A stretch of 64,000 nt of DNA from contig JAWHQI010000005.1 in NCBI GenBank assembly GCA_033032865.1, positions 13,602,001 to 13,666,000 of the forward strand, in the 5' to 3' direction. Below the pieces are notes generated by a model. That model was not told the DNA's origin. It worked only from the letters and a program-made list of their open reading frames with translations, and did no database searches. The DNA is from Dactylorhiza incarnata (Eukaryota; Streptophyta; Magnoliopsida; Asparagales; Orchidaceae). Shown piece by piece: positions 9,531 through 22,290 of this stretch; position 1 is the first letter of the stretch, and every line of letters starts with the position of its first letter. Both the position numbers and the translations under genes were made by a program.

Positions 9531-12500
9531 TCAGCTGCCGGTGCTTGTATGATGTCCATCTCCCAATGTCAACAACTGACACTCCTTGTTTATAGTGGCG
9601 CCATCGTATAACTTCAGCCGATGTCCATTGACCTTAAACTTGTCCCCCTTATCTCCAGATATTTCTATAGCACCGAAGGGGGAGACATCGGTCACGGAGA
9701 AAGGACCACTCCACCTCGATTTTAGCTTCCATGGGAAGAGGCGGAGACGGGAGTTGTAGAGCAGCACTTGGTCCCCAATTTTGAACTCCTTAGGAGTGAT
9801 ATGCCGATCGTGCCATTTCTTTGTTTTCTCCTTGTAGATACGAGCGTTTTCATAAGCGAAATGACGGAGCTCCTCTAACTCGTTGAGTTGGGAACGACGC
9901 ACCTCGGCCGCTGTTCCAATGTCCATGTTCAACAGTTTGGTTGCCCGTAATGCCTTATGCTCCAGCTCCACAGGTAGGTGACATGCCTTGCCATAGACTA
10001 ATTGAAACGGAGTCATGCCGATGGGTGTTTTGAACGCAGTCCGGTAGGCCCATAATGCGTCGTCGACCTTTTTGGCCCACTCCTTCCTATTTGAATGTAT
10101 TGATTTCTCAATTATTCGCTTGAGCTCGCGGTTGGAGACTTCGACTTGCCCGCATGTTTGGGGGTGGTATGCCAAAGAAATTTTATGATGGACCCCAAAT
10201 TTTTTCATGAGCTGCACAAACTGTCTATTGCAAAAATGACTACCGCCGTCGCTGATGATAATTCTCGGCGTCCCAAACCTGGAGAAGATATTCTTGTGGA
10301 TAAAGTGTAGCACTGTGTTGGCATCATTCGTGGCAACCGCCTCTGCTTCCACCCATTTTGAGACATAATCAACTGCCACAATAATGTAATGCTTACCATG
10401 AGACATTGGGAAGGGACCCATGAAGTCTATTCCCCAAACATCAAAGGGTTCGCAGACCAGCATGTTATTAAGGGGCATCTCATCACGCCGGGAAATATTT
10501 CCGGTCCTTTGGCACTCGTCGCACTTGGTGACATAGGTATGGGCATCCCGGAAGAGGGTTGGCCAAAACAATCCACATTGCAGGATTTTTCGTGCTGTTC
10601 GAACGGCCCCGAAGTGCCCGCCAGCCTCTCTGTCATGGCAATGCTGTAATATAGACTGAAACTCAGCTTCCGGAATGCAACGCCTAATGATCCCGTCGCT
10701 GCATGTGTGGAATAAGAGCGGATCTTCCCAAAAATAGTGTTTTGCGTCAGAGACAAGCTTCCGTCTTTGCTGAGGGGACAAATTCGGGGAAAACGTTTTA
10801 CAAGCCAAGTAATTAGCAATATCTGCGTACCAAGGTGCGGTTGGGGAGGATGTAGTGATTGCGAATAACTTTTCATCCGGGAAATAGTCGTCAGTTTCCT
10901 CCATGACGCAATTGGGAGTGTCGTACTCCAAACGCGAGAGATGATCAGCAATCACGTTCTCCACCCCTTTCTTATCTTTGATTTCCAGATTGTATTCCTG
11001 CAAAAGTAAAATCCAACGAATCAAACGCGATTTGGATTCTTTCTTACTGAAAAGATACCTGAGAGCGGCGTGGTCCGTATACACGATCACTTCGGAGAGT
11101 GCCAAGTATGAGTGAAACTTTTCAAAAGCGAAGACCACGGCTAGCATTTCTTTCTCCGTGGTGGTATAATTGGCTTGTGCACTGTTGAGAGTTCGACTGG
11201 CATACGCAATAGTGTGAAAAGTCTTGTCTTTCTTTTGACCGAGAACAGCACCTACGGCCACATCACTTGCGTCGCACATGATAATAAAAGGTAAAGTCCA
11301 GTCGGGTGCCACCAGAATTGGAGCAGAGATGAGTTGTCCCCGCAAAGTTTCGAAGGCTTGCATGCATGCTTCATCGAAGTGGAATGGGACGTCCTTAACC
11401 AGCAGGCGAGATAAAGGCTTTGAGATGGAGGAGAAGTCCTTGATGAACCTTCGATAGAAGCCCACATGACCAAGAAAACTTCGAATGCCTTTCACTGACA
11501 TGGGTGGAGGGAGGTTTCTGATGACACTTACTTTCGCTTGATCCACTTCAAGTCCTTTGCAAGAAACTTTATGCCCCAATACAATTCCTTCGCGCACCAT
11601 AAAGTGGCATTTCTCCCAGTTCAAGACAAGATTGGTGTCTTCACACCGCTTCAAGGTCTTGGCCAAATTTGCGAGGCAAATGTCAAAGCTACTGCCAAAT
11701 AGAGTAAAATCATCCATGAAAACTTCGAGGAAGTCCCCCACCATGTCAGCAAAAATGGCGAGCATACAACGTTGGAAGGTTGCGGGGGCATTACACAGTC
11801 CGAATGGCATTCTTTTGAACGCGAAGGTACCGGAAGGACATGTGAATGTGGTCTTGTCTTGATCAAATGGATCAATTAGAATCTGATTGTACCCTGAGTA
11901 CCCATCCAAGAAACAGTAGTAATCCTGCCCTGCTAACTTTTCTAGCATCTGATCAATGAAGGGGAGCGGAAAATGGTCCTTGCGCGTCGCATCGTTCAGC
12001 TTGCGGTAGTCGATGCAGACTCTCCACCCGGTGATCATTCGGGTCGGTAGCAGCTCATTCTTCTCGTTGGCAACGACAGTAATCCCTCCCTTCTTTGGAA
12101 CCACCTGGACTGGACTGACCCATTTGCTATCGCTGATTGGGTAAATGATGCCAGCGTCTAAAAGCTTTATCACTTCAGCCTTCACTACCTCTTGCATTTT
12201 TGGGTTCAGCCGCCTTTGGGGCTGTGCTGTCGGTTTGTACTGATCTTCAAGGAGGATCTTATGCATGCAGACCGTGGGGCTGATTCCCTTAATGTCAGCC
12301 AGAGAACGTCCGAAGACCTTGTGGTACTTTCTCAGCACGCCCACTAATGCAGTTTCGTTGGCGGCGGACAGGGCTGCGGAAATAATCACCGGATGCGTGT
12401 TTTTTTCTCCAAGAAAAATGTACTTTAGAGAGTCCGGAAGTTGTTTGAGATCCAGACAAGGGTTTGGATCAGCAGAAACGTTGGAGGGCTCTCCAGTTGA

Positions 12501-14304
12501 ATGTGGCAAATCGGGCTGGTTTGAGTGAGCACCCCCCTCCTCCTTGTCTTCGTGCTGCCAACACACCTCGCGGTCATCCAACTCCACATCGTTCTGACCA
12601 TCGAATTCTTCAAGCGCCTCTGCTGGTTCACTCTCCGTAATTTCAAAGAGTTGCGACGGGCTGTGGACGTTGAACGATATAGCATCCTCCCCCAGTCTTA
12701 GAGTGAGCTCCCCCTGCTCCACATTAATAATAGCACGAGCAGTAGCGAGAAAGGGTCGCCCCAAGATAATGGGTACATTAGTATCGACCTTCATGTCGAG
12801 AATGATAAAATCAGCTGGAAAAGCGAGACCGTTTACAACGATTGTGAGGTCCTCGACGATTCCTGCCGGCTTCTTGATCGACCGATCAGCTAGATGCAGC
12901 ATTACCTGTGTTGGCTTCAAGATCCCAGCACCAAGTTCACGAAAGATAGAGAGTGGCATCAAGTTGATTGATGCCACCAAATCGCAGAGTGCCTGGCTGA
13001 AACGGTGATGGCCAATCCTGCAAGGGATCGTGAAGCTGCCCGGATCCTTGCACTTTGTGGGTAAATTGGAAATGATGGCGGAGCACTCCTCGGTGAGGTC
13101 GATAGTTTTGAGACCCTCCAACTGCTTCCGCTTCGAGATCAGGTCTTTCAAAAACTTGGAGTAGCCCGGCATTTGAGAGATAGCTTCAATTAGTGGTATG
13201 CTCACTTGCACTCCTTTCATTATTTCCAAGAATCTGCGGAATTGCTTCTCGGATTTCTCGTTTCGCAGCCTGTGGGGGAATGGGGGGTGAACAGCACTTT
13301 TCGAGGGTTGTGCCTCGCTCACGGGATGTGGCTCAACATGAATCTGAGTCGACTTCTCGGGGGTGTCGTCATTATGCTTGTCAGTGGAACACGAAAGTGG
13401 TTCCGGTCGAGGAGGATTGTCTACACTTCTCCAACTTCTCAATCGCATGGTGTTCACTGACTCAGGATGCTGAATTGCAAGCCCAGAAACGACATCGGAA
13501 AGAGTCCCAATAGTAGAGCGAAGCTGTTGGATTGCGGCTGATTGGTCATTCATTTTGTTCAATACCCCGACCACCAAGGTTGCTAATTGTTCTGGTTGCA
13601 CAGGCGGCACCAAATCTGCTGCTCCTTTGAACGTCACGGCATTAACTGCAGCAGTACTTGTGGGGCAAATGACATGACTCCAGTGCTGACTGGTGTGAAC
13701 AATATTCACGACCACTTCCCACGCGTCCTTCCCCAATTTATTAAACAGGGCCCCTCCGGCTGCCACATCAAATAGAAGACGAAATTTATCCAGCACTCCA
13801 AAATAAAAAATCTGAATTAAGAAAGCTTCTGAAAGATCTTCCCGGTAACATCCCCTATGCAGGGACTGGAAACGCTCCCAAGCATTAACTAACGTCTCCT
13901 CCTTCTCCTGTTCAAAGGTTACGAGTTCCCTGTACTTGTCCAAGGCTTGGGTACGATGTTGAAACTCTTGCAAAAATCTCCCTTCGAATTGTTTCCATGT
14001 GATCACCTCTCTTTTCCGGATATCCCAAATACCAGCTTTTGGCTTTTTTATGCAAGGAGAATGAAAATGCCAGAATCTTTTGCGGGTCGTTTCCAACTCC
14101 ACTGAATACACATGTGTAGTAGATTTCTAAGAAATCCTGCATGTGTTTCACCGCATCTTCGTGCTCATCCCCACTGAACTTGCAGTTCCTAGACATGTAC
14201 TCAATGACGTCGGAGGAGATCCCGAAATCATGATTGTTCCTTTCTGCTTGATCCCTTAAATCGTTTAAGCTTCCCTGGTAGATGCATTCCTGAATGGAAG
14301 TCAT
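9531..14304 (-). pseudogene. E2 gag-pro-pol polyprotein (one frameshift in gag)
   Basis: ATG complementary to 14302-14304 starts gag. The frame changes once, near 14000-14110, between the conserved gag blocks AKSWYL and [14 protein letters not shown]. From 14111 it is open for 1526 codons to 9531. Counted from 14111: protease near residue 377, where the active site reads D-L-V-A-S instead of D-L-G-A-S. RT has YRKLND and FMDD at 798-801. RNase H has CDASD near 946 and [10 protein letters not shown]. Integrase has an HHCC finger ([12 protein letters not shown] ... CDECQ), catalytic segments [18 protein letters not shown] and [11 protein letters not shown], and a non-chromodomain tail ending [13 protein letters not shown]. 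No CCHC knuckle in gag. Apart from the frameshift and the protease change the frame is intact, so RT and integrase could still be supplied if translated. Confidence 0.92.
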
Positions 14305-14473
14305 GCTGCGAATACTTGCAAACCAAACAATTAGCGAACGAAGGAAAGGGCAAACGTACTCAGAAGTACGTATCGAAAAGAAATGGAGATACCAGAGGTG
14401 AACAAAAGAGGTGAAAGAAAAGAAAATTCTCGTGCAACAAAGCTTCACGCGGACGAATTCGTCACGTCTGCAC

Positions 14474-14491
14474 TCCCCGGCAACGGCGCCA
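14474..14491 (-). other. E2 primer-binding site, tRNA-Asp type
   Basis: The plus strand reads tccccggcaacggcgcca, an 18-nt exact match to the tRNA-Asp 3' end. The 6-nt spacer aaaact (14492-14497) precedes the 5' LTR. Confidence 0.95.
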
Positions 14492-14497
14492 AAAACT

Positions 14498-16005
14498 TGA
14501 TGCGATATTTTTGGCAAGTGCACCGGTCGCTGTCAAGTAATAATTGTGGAGAATAAATTCCCCGAATGTCGGTCTCTTGAGGAATGCAGGATGGGTGAAC
14601 GAATCGCGCAGTGATGATTGTTACACAAGTGTTCAACAAACACAAAGAGGGGTTTTTGGTTGGTTTTCCTAATCTTAGCAATAACAAAAGAAATGCGGGT
14701 CGAAAACACCGCTTCGCAAAGTGAGGTGGATGCAACGGCCGCGATGCCGTGCTTCGTGAGGCGGATGAAGTGAACTCAAGTGCGAGAGGGTGAGGGTCGC
14801 AAACACCTCTTCACAACCGCCGTTAGCTCTTGCTAACGCGAATCAAACACCTTGCGTGCGGGCGCGAGTGAGCGAATGAGAACGGAGTGAATCACAACCA
14901 AACCATGAAGAATAACAAAGAGACATTCATTTAAACAAATAACATCTCAATATTCGAGTTTTACACGGTTCAAAGAATACAACGAGGAAAGAGGAAAGGA
15001 ATAACCGATGGTGAAGACTAGCGGCCGTTCACGGCCGGAATGGTAGGTTGTCGGGCTACCTCCGGACTCGGACGGACAATGCTTCCGGCGTAGAGAGCTG
15101 TCACGATCTCCCTACGTGCTCCGTCGTCTTCGACTTTAGGTTTCTTCTTCTTCTCACCGAGCGGAATGAAAGAATGCTTGCTTGGAGGCTTACGGACGAT
15201 GGAGAACACTCACGGACAATGGAGGAAGTCTTAGAATGGATGGAGGAGGCTTCCCTTTGCGTAGGAGATGAAGTGGAGGCTTCCCACGGTGGAGATCGGC
15301 GGCGTACGGAACAGGAATCCCGCTCCCGGCATCAACGAACACCCTAAAATCGCAACAGGCGTTTAAATAGGCGCTGGATTAAACAGTGCGCACGGTCATT
15401 GGCGCACGACCAGTGGTCGGGCGCACTAGAATCCTGTGATCGTGTGTCTGTATGGACGGAGCCTGCAAGAAAAGCAATTTATGAAATATAATGTTCGCAC
15501 GACCAGTGGCGCACGACTGGTGGTCGTGCGCACTAGCGTCGGTGGTCGTGCGCAATATGAGAAACAGAACTCAAAAATTAGTGTAAAATGCGCACGGACA
15601 GTGGCGCACGACCGGTGGTCGTGCGCACTGGAGTCGATGAGCGTGCGCACTACAGCAGACAGAACTCAGAAATTTAATGGTCAATGCGCACGAGCAGTGG
15701 CGCACGACCAGTGGTCGTGCGCAGTAGAACCGGCGATCGTGCGCAGTGTTCCTGTGCAGAATTGCACCGGGAACACTTGCACTACTCCAATTCCAGCACA
15801 ACCACAGATCTAGCCACTGAAAGTGGCACTTAACAGCGCAAGAATCTACTAAAGACAATAAACACGAAAATCACACCAAAGTGGGCCAAGATGTGCACCT
15901 AGCATGGATTATCAAATATAAACTATAACAAGGCTATAGTGCGTAGAATTGACTAAATAACGGCCCGGATGAGTCCAAAAATGTGCATATAATCAGGACT
16001 CATCA
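14498..16005 (-). repeat. E2 5' LTR
   Basis: Same length and order as 6229-7736. Begins tgatgcgata after the PBS spacer, ends gactcatca, and is followed by TSD GACCG (16006-16010). Palindromes lie at about 15386-15744 (first copy 15402-15424, with one base changed in the right arm). This is the copy that would drive transcription of the element, leftward. Confidence 0.96.
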
Positions 16006-16010
16006 GACCG

Positions 16011-17492
16011 CCTATTTCATAAGCCAGCACGCCAAGGATTGCAAGATGGTCAATTAGAGCCACTACTGGGTCTAGAAGTTCATTTTTATCAAGGGGCCAT
16101 TTGGCAACATCCCCTTCTTGCTCATCCAGCGTGACGAGGCGACCTACCGCCCTCCCATACTCGGTGGTCATGATGCCGAGCTCTTCCAGTTCTTCTCATT
16201 GAAGAACTTCGAGGTCGTCTTCCTTCGGCAAAATTTCGACTCGCTACCCCCCGTGCCTCCTGGGGCCGGTTCGACTCATGCTCGCACTCTAATTTGCATT
16301 TCGCTCTTCTTTTACTTACTAACCTCTGATCGTTGCATCATTCGCAGGGGAGCGAGACCTTCCACTCCACCCCCTTATGCGAGGGACGGGACTATCCTCC
16401 CTGGCATCGCTCTCGTTACCTCGGTCGTCGCCACTTGCAGGGATGCTCGTAGCACTTTTGCACCCTCTAGAAAGAAGCGGCCCGCGCCCATGAGCCATGG
16501 GGGGCCTTTATTGCCGCCACCACACAAAAAGAAGAAAGCCTCCACTCCAGCTAAGTAAAAAGAGATCCTCGGGGACCTTCCAGGAGCAGACCCTTCGGTG
16601 GGCCTGCCTGCTGAGAAAGAGACCAGCGAGGTTGCTTCAGAGGTTGCCGGTACGTCGGGTTTGCCCTTGCCGACGAGCCATCAAAATTTTGTTCTCGGCG
16701 TGAAGCATCGAGATGAGGTCGGCAAGCCTCTATTGCGCTTGGATCCGGAGCCCAATGGGGACTCTGTGTTGACCCTCCTCCCCTATTGGGTGGAGCAGGA
16801 GACCATTGGAGGTTAGTCCTTAACCTTCTCCTTCGGGCTATATGGACGGGAAGATGCCACTGCTTTGATGAGCTGACAACCCGGGCGCTCTCTCATGAGA
16901 GCACGCGACCCAGATCTGCACCTCGGAGCTCGCGCACATGATGGGTTGGTGATGCTTCTGGCTAGTATGACACTCCAAAAATCTTGAGCGCGAGCTATAG
17001 TCCACTATGGATGAGGTCACGAGCATCAAGGAGAAGCAGAACATCTCATATGGCCTCCTCGCCAGCCTTCAAAGTGGGATGGTAAGTTGTTGAAGAATTA
17101 TCACCCCCCTTTTTTTCTTCGCAGCTTCATTTGACTAACTCACCTTTTCTCTCGCAGGATGCCGAGACCGCTAGTCAGCTTCTCAACCGCACCTCCGAAT
17201 TGGAGAAGGAGAAACTCAGCCTGAAGGCCCAAAATAGTGAGCTGACACAGGTCATCCTCCCCCCGCATCCTCTAAGCAGCAAGACTCAGACATACTCAGA
17301 GCGCGAGATGGAGGAGATGATGCAGAAGAATGCAATCACTTTGGCGAAGCATATCTTCCACACCTTGTAGAGGCAGGCCTTCTCTCCAGCAAGACGATGC
17401 AGCTAACAGTTGAGGAGGTGGTTCCGAAGATAATATTACCACTGTCGGAGTCTGACGATAGTGAGAGCGAGCGATCCGAGGACCATTCTTAG
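16011..17492 (+). pseudogene. Intron-containing transposon-type gene, 3' part
   Basis: Continues the pseudogene at 5745-6228. The first exon here reads YFISQHAKDCKMVN, then FIFIKGPFGNIPFLLIQRDE and LFQFFSLKNFEVVFLRQNF, with two in-frame stops near 16055-16075. Candidate introns are about 16269-16347 (ends ttcgcag) and, most clearly, 17082-17157 (starts gtaagttg, ends ctctcgcag). The last exon begins DAETASQLLNRTSELEKEK, a likely coiled coil. A frame continues to an acidic tail (SESDDSESERSEDHS) with stop TAG at 17490-17492. Spliced structure, two domains and a T-rich 3' flank indicate a former protein-coding transposon gene. Exact family uncertain. Confidence 0.5.
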
Positions 17493-18132
17493 GGTGTATG
17501 AATTCCAATTATGTATTTTGACATTTTGATTTTTTTCTGTCGAGATCGCTGCGACCTTTGTAATAGAGCGTTTTGATGAAATGAAAAGAAGTTTTGCTTA
17601 GCTCACTTTTTTTGCCTTGTCTTTCTTCTATTTTTGCCTTGGCGCAACGTACTCGCGCACCTTTCATGCGACACTCATGCACTTTTCACGCGTAGGTATT
17701 CGTTAAGCACTCATTCGCTTACCCACATCCGGTAGCTCGCGAGTGTCGCTTACCCTCATCCCTTATGGCAGCGATTTCTTCTTCCGTCTGATGCATCTCG
17801 CTCCCGTGTCATACCCAGCTCGCTCGCCCTCAAATACTGTGAGCAAGGATTCCCCACGCAGTTTCGTGCGGGCCTGTTACCATGACAGATTAATTTCGGT
17901 CTTGCCTTGCTTCTCTGTACTGGCGAGCCCCTGACTCGCTCATCTAGGTATACTGCCATCTTCCCTTGCTTAGGTACCTACGAGCGAGGTGCACTCCTGT
18001 GGGAGGCCTTGTATCGTTGATTTGTTTTCCGACATCTCACTAGGCGAGCACTATTTTGCCTCGCCCCGTGAATGGATTGCCAACCCTGACGGCTAGTGGG
18101 AGTCTGACAGCGTTATTTCTAGGTCATGTCAC
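17493..18132. other. 3' flank of the transposon-type pseudogene, no gene seen
   Basis: T-rich stretch at 17515-17610, then mixed sequence with scattered ctcgc / gcgag words. Short open frames here have no family resemblance. It leads into the 89-bp tandem repeat. Confidence 0.5.
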
Positions 18133-18838
18133 AATCTTTACCTTGAAAGCCTCTCCAGAGATCAACCTAACCCACCGTCTAATGAAATCCCGGTAGCGGA
18201 ATCGATCTGGGGCAATCCATCTCACCTTACCTTGCTAGCCTCTATAGATATCAACCTGACCCACCCTTAAATGAGAGCCCGAAAGCGGAATCAATCTGGG
18301 GCAATCTAGCACAACTTTCCCTTGCCGGCCTCTCTAAAGATCAACCTGACCCACCATCTAGTGAGAACCTGATAGAGAAACCAATCTGGGGAAATCCAAC
18401 TCACCTTATCTTGCCAGCCTCTCCAGAGATCAACCTGACCCACCGTCTAATGAGAGCCTGACAGCAGAATTGATCTGGGACAATCCAGCTCACCTTACCA
18501 AGCCAACCTCTCCAGATATCAACCTAACCCTCCGTCTAATGAGATCCCGACAACGGAATCGATCTGGGGAAATCCATCTCACCTTATATTTCCAGCCTCT
18601 TCAGAGATCAACCTGACGCGCCATCTAATTAGAGTCCAGCAGCGGAATCGATCTGGGGTAATCCATCTTACCTTTCCCTTATCAGCCTCTCCAGAGATCA
18701 ACCTGACCCACCATCTAATGAGAGCCCGGCAGCAGGATCAATCTAAGGCAATTCATGTCACCTTATATTGCTAGCCCTCCAGAGATCAACCTAACCCACC
18801 GTCCAATGAGACCCCAGTAGCGGAATCGATTTGGGGCA
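18133..18838. repeat. 89-bp tandem repeat, about eight units
   Basis: The landmark atcaacct recurs at 18161, 18250, 18340, 18429, 18518, 18607, 18697 and 18785, spacings of 88-90 bp. Each unit contains a cccaccgtctaatgag-like block, then cggaatcgatctggggcaat, then cttgccagcctctcc. Units differ by several substitutions each, so the array is not recent. It stops abruptly inside a unit where E3 begins (about 18838). Not coding; no known satellite recognised. Confidence 0.93.
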
Positions 18839-18841
18839 TTG

Positions 18842-21800
18842 TTACAACCCGCAATTTCTCAATATTTGCATAATATCAATAATGATGAGCCTTTTACTTC
18901 ATATCAGCAAGAGAGGAGTTATGCTCCTATGTCTGAAAGAAAGAATAAGGAAGGGCTGAGATGTTACAGATGCAATAAGCTTGGTCACTTAAAGAAGGAC
19001 TGCAAGGTCAATCTTCAGCCAGGGTAAGCTGCAAGAAAGGAGGAGGCTGGTTGAAATGCAGATGACAGATGGGGTGATGGAGCTTTCATGACGGGCACGT
19101 GTGTTTGGGCTATGGCATCCATCAACTATCAGGATGATTGGATAGTGGACTCGGGTTATGGTCATCACCTAACCGGAGACGAGTCGAAGTTCTCTTCTTT
19201 GCAGGCATATACAGGTAGTGATGCTATCATTACGGCTGATGATAATATACATGTAGTAGAGAAGGAGGGTCTAGTTTCTTTGAACGATGATAGAGGTAGT
19301 CTTACGTTGAAGAGTGTCTATCATGTTCTAGGGATAAAGAAAAACCTCTTTTCAGTGACCAATGTTGTGGATGCTGGCTATCACATTCTGTTTGGTCCAA
19401 CAGAAGTGAAGTTTCTTAGAAACGTGTCAGCGGTGGAGGCTGAAGTCACTCATGTCGACAGAAGGGTGAAGGACTTTTTTGTGTTATCAACAAGTTCCTA
19501 TGTTAATAAGATGAGGACTAATGATATCGCTGCTATCTGGCATGAAAGACTTGGACATGTTGGGATGGACAAGTTGAAAGTTATGGCAGGGAGAGGCCTT
19601 GTAAGAGGTTTGTCTAGTTTGTCATCCTTTGGCGAAGGTCATGTTTGTGCAGGTTGCCAATATGGTAAGGCTCAACGCCTTCCATTTGACAAATAACAAA
19701 GCAGATGTAAAGCACCATTGGAGTGTATTCATGGTGATCTGTTTGGACCTACCGCAACTGTCAGTCTTGGAGGCAGTAGGTATATGCTAGTTCTGATTGA
19801 TGACTTCACTAGATATACTTGGGTATATTTTCTAAAGAAGAAGTCGGAAGCATTCGGGAAGTTTGTGGAGTTCAAGGAGCTTGTGGAGGGTTGGCTCAAC
19901 CTGCGGATCAAGAGGTTCAGAACTGACAATGGAGAGGTGTTTACCTCCAAAGCATTCTTTAACTTCTGCAGGAAGCATGACATCCAGAGAGAGCTTTCTT
20001 GTGCTCATACTCCACAACATAATGACATTGCAGAGCGGAAGATCCGTCATCTGACGGAGACCACGGAGACCTGCAAGTGTTGGCTTCATGCCAAGAATAT
20101 CCCAAAGTCCTTCTGGGCAGAAGGAATGTCTTGTGCAACCTATGTCTTCAATCGTATGCCTCTGAGTCTCATCAACATGAAGACTCCTCATGAGTTGATG
20201 TTCAAGATAAAGCCTACAGTGGAACACCATAGAGTGTTCAGATCTACCTATTATGTGCATGTTCCTGATGCCCTCAGAACGAAGCTAGATGTGAAAGCAA
20301 GGAAGCTAGTCTTCGTCGATTATGATGATCGGAAGAAGGGTTGGAGATGCATGGATCCAGAGACACGAAGAGCTGTGGTCTCAAGGGATGTGGTATTCGA
20401 CAAGTTGATGTCATACCAGGTGCTCTTCTGTTGAGCTACAAGGGAGAAGGGTAGATGGTGGACCAAGTGAAGCTACTAAGGAGGTTCTGGTGGAGTTGCC
20501 TGTTTTTCCAGGTGCTCTAGGTGCTTCTAGCTCTGGGTCAGGTGCATCAGGTTCTAAAAGTAGAGGGAGCGGTTCTCCAAGTATGCTTGAGAAGAGAGTT
20601 AGTCCAGAACAAGTAGCTGGAGAGGTGGATCATAGTAAAGCTCTGAGAAGGTCCAAGAGGACCATTATTCCACCAGATCGATATACGGGCGGGAACTTGG
20701 TGAGCTTCATCTCATGTTTCTTCGCATGTCCCCTAGATGAGAGAGAGCCATCTTGTTTTGAAAACGTCGTTGGAGTCAAGGAGTGGGAAGGAGCCATGGA
20801 TGAAGAAATGGATGCCCTCAGGAAGAATGAGACTTGGGACTTGGTGCCTAAGGTTGAGGGTGTTACTCCGGTGACTTATAAGTGGGTTTTCAAACTGAAG
20901 AAGAAGGCTGGTGGAAGTATTGAGCGGTACAAGGGTCGCCTTGCAGCTCGAGGTTTCTCTCCGAAGTATGGGGAGGATTATGAAGAGACATTCAACCCCG
21001 TTGCCAACATGACTTCGGTCCAGGTGGTGATCGCATTGGCAGCTAGCCAAGGGTGGAAGATTTGGCAACTCAATGTGAAGAATGCCATCTAATACGACGA
21101 GATTGACAAGGATATCTTCATGGATCAGCCACCTAGTTATGTTTCCAAAGAATTTCCAAGACATGCTTGTAAGCTCAAGAAGGCTCTTTACGGATTGAAG
21201 CAGGCGCCTCGGGCATGGTATGGGAAGATCGCAGAATACCTCCAGTTTTGCGCATAATTTGCTTCAAATTCTGATTCGAGCTTATTCGTAAAGAAGACGG
21301 GGGAGCTTCAGGTCTTAGTGCTGCTATACGTTGACGATATGATCGTCACGGGTAATTCTGAAGTGGATGTAGCTATGCTTCATGCTGAGCTAGCTATCAG
21401 ATTTGAGATGAAGGATTTGGGTGAGCTCCACCATTTCCTTGGTCTCGAAGTGGAGAGGAAAGAAGGCGGAATGCTTGTTTCCCAAAAGGGGTATGCAGAA
21501 CGAATTGTGAAATGATTCAGCATGGAAAGGGGGAAGAGCAGCTCTACTCCACTAGAGGTTGGTATTCATCTTTGATGTGATGAGGGGAAGGTTCATTCAA
21601 ATCCTTTGGAGTTCCGGGCTTTGGTCGAAAGTTTGATATATTTGACGATCACGAGGCCGGATATTGCTTATGCGGTTGGCCGGGTGAGTCGGTATATGGC
21701 AGAGCCCAGTAGCCTCATCTGGTGGCGGAGAGGAGCAATTTGAAGTATGTCAAGACCACCTCATATTTGGGTCTCTTCTACGGGAAGGTCTCGGTCTTTT

Positions 21801-22290
21801 TCTTGCACGAATACATGAATGCTGATTATGGAGGAGATTCAGATGATTGGAGATCAACTTCTAGATACATCTTTATGACAGGCTCTAGAGATATATCATG
21901 GTGCAGCAAGAAGCAGGATTCTGTGTCTGTCTCTACCACAGAAGCGGAATACATAGCTTCAGCTTTGGCATCTCAGGAATCCATCTGGCTTAGGAGGCTT
22001 GTGGAGGACATTCATACGGAGGTGCATGGTCCTACTATGCTACGAGGTGACAATGAGAGTGCCCTCAAACTGGTGAACAATTGAGTTTGACATGCGCGAA
22101 CCAAGCACATAAAGATTCAACATCATTTCATTCGGGAGAAGGTGTTGGAGGGATCTCTTGTGGTTGAGCATGTGCAGAGCAAGGAAAATGTCGCAGACAT
22201 ATTTAGGAAGTCGTTGTCGAATGAACCGTTTACACAGTTGAGAAGGTTACTTGGGCTGACTATCACTTCTCACTTCAAGGGGGAGTGTTA
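18842..22290 (+). pseudogene. E3 gag(C-term)-pol, broken
   Basis: Fragments in order: CCHC knuckle CYRCNKLGHLKKDC (about 18963-19005); protease WIVDSGYGHHLTGD (from 19139); integrase zinc finger [12 protein letters not shown] ... CAGCQ, then core segments CIHGDLFGPTA, FRTDNGEVFTS and IAERKIRHLTE; RT TYKWVFKLKKKAGGSIERYK, and LLYVDDMIVTG near 21322; RNase H ADYGGDSDDWRSTS, SVSTTEAEYIASA and GDNESALKL. The frame closes inside the LTR: HFKGEC is encoded across the PPT and the stop TAA lies at 22288-22290. Stops and frameshifts occur at about 19027, 19696, 20432, 21090, 21515, 21575 and 22082. Domain order PR-INT-RT-RH is that of Ty1/copia. Confidence 0.88.
22277..22285 (+). other. E3 polypurine tract
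   Basis: aagggggag directly before TG of the LTR. It lies in the loop of an inverted repeat whose arms are 22264-22278 and 22295-22308. Confidence 0.88.

Larger units (their letters stand above)
6229..16005 (-). mobile_element. E2: near-complete Athila-like Ty3/gypsy retrotransposon (9777 bp)
   Basis: Two 1508-bp LTRs (6229-7736 and 14498-16005) face the same way, both TG...CA on the plus strand. They are flanked by the 5-bp target duplication GACCG (6224-6228 and 16006-16010). PBS, gag-pro-pol, a 1.8-kb 3' noncoding region and PPT are in the expected minus-strand order. The LTRs differ at roughly 15-20 sites by eye (about 1%), so this is the youngest element I can date here. There is no env-like frame between integrase and the 3' LTR, although Athila elements often have one. 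The tRNA-Asp PBS, the integrase end without chromodomain and the protease style support an Athila-group assignment. Confidence 0.95.

Noticed and set aside
14474..14491. Possible tRNA-Asp gene fragment
   Set aside because: Only the 3' acceptor 18 nt match, including the non-genomic CCA; this is the primer-binding site.
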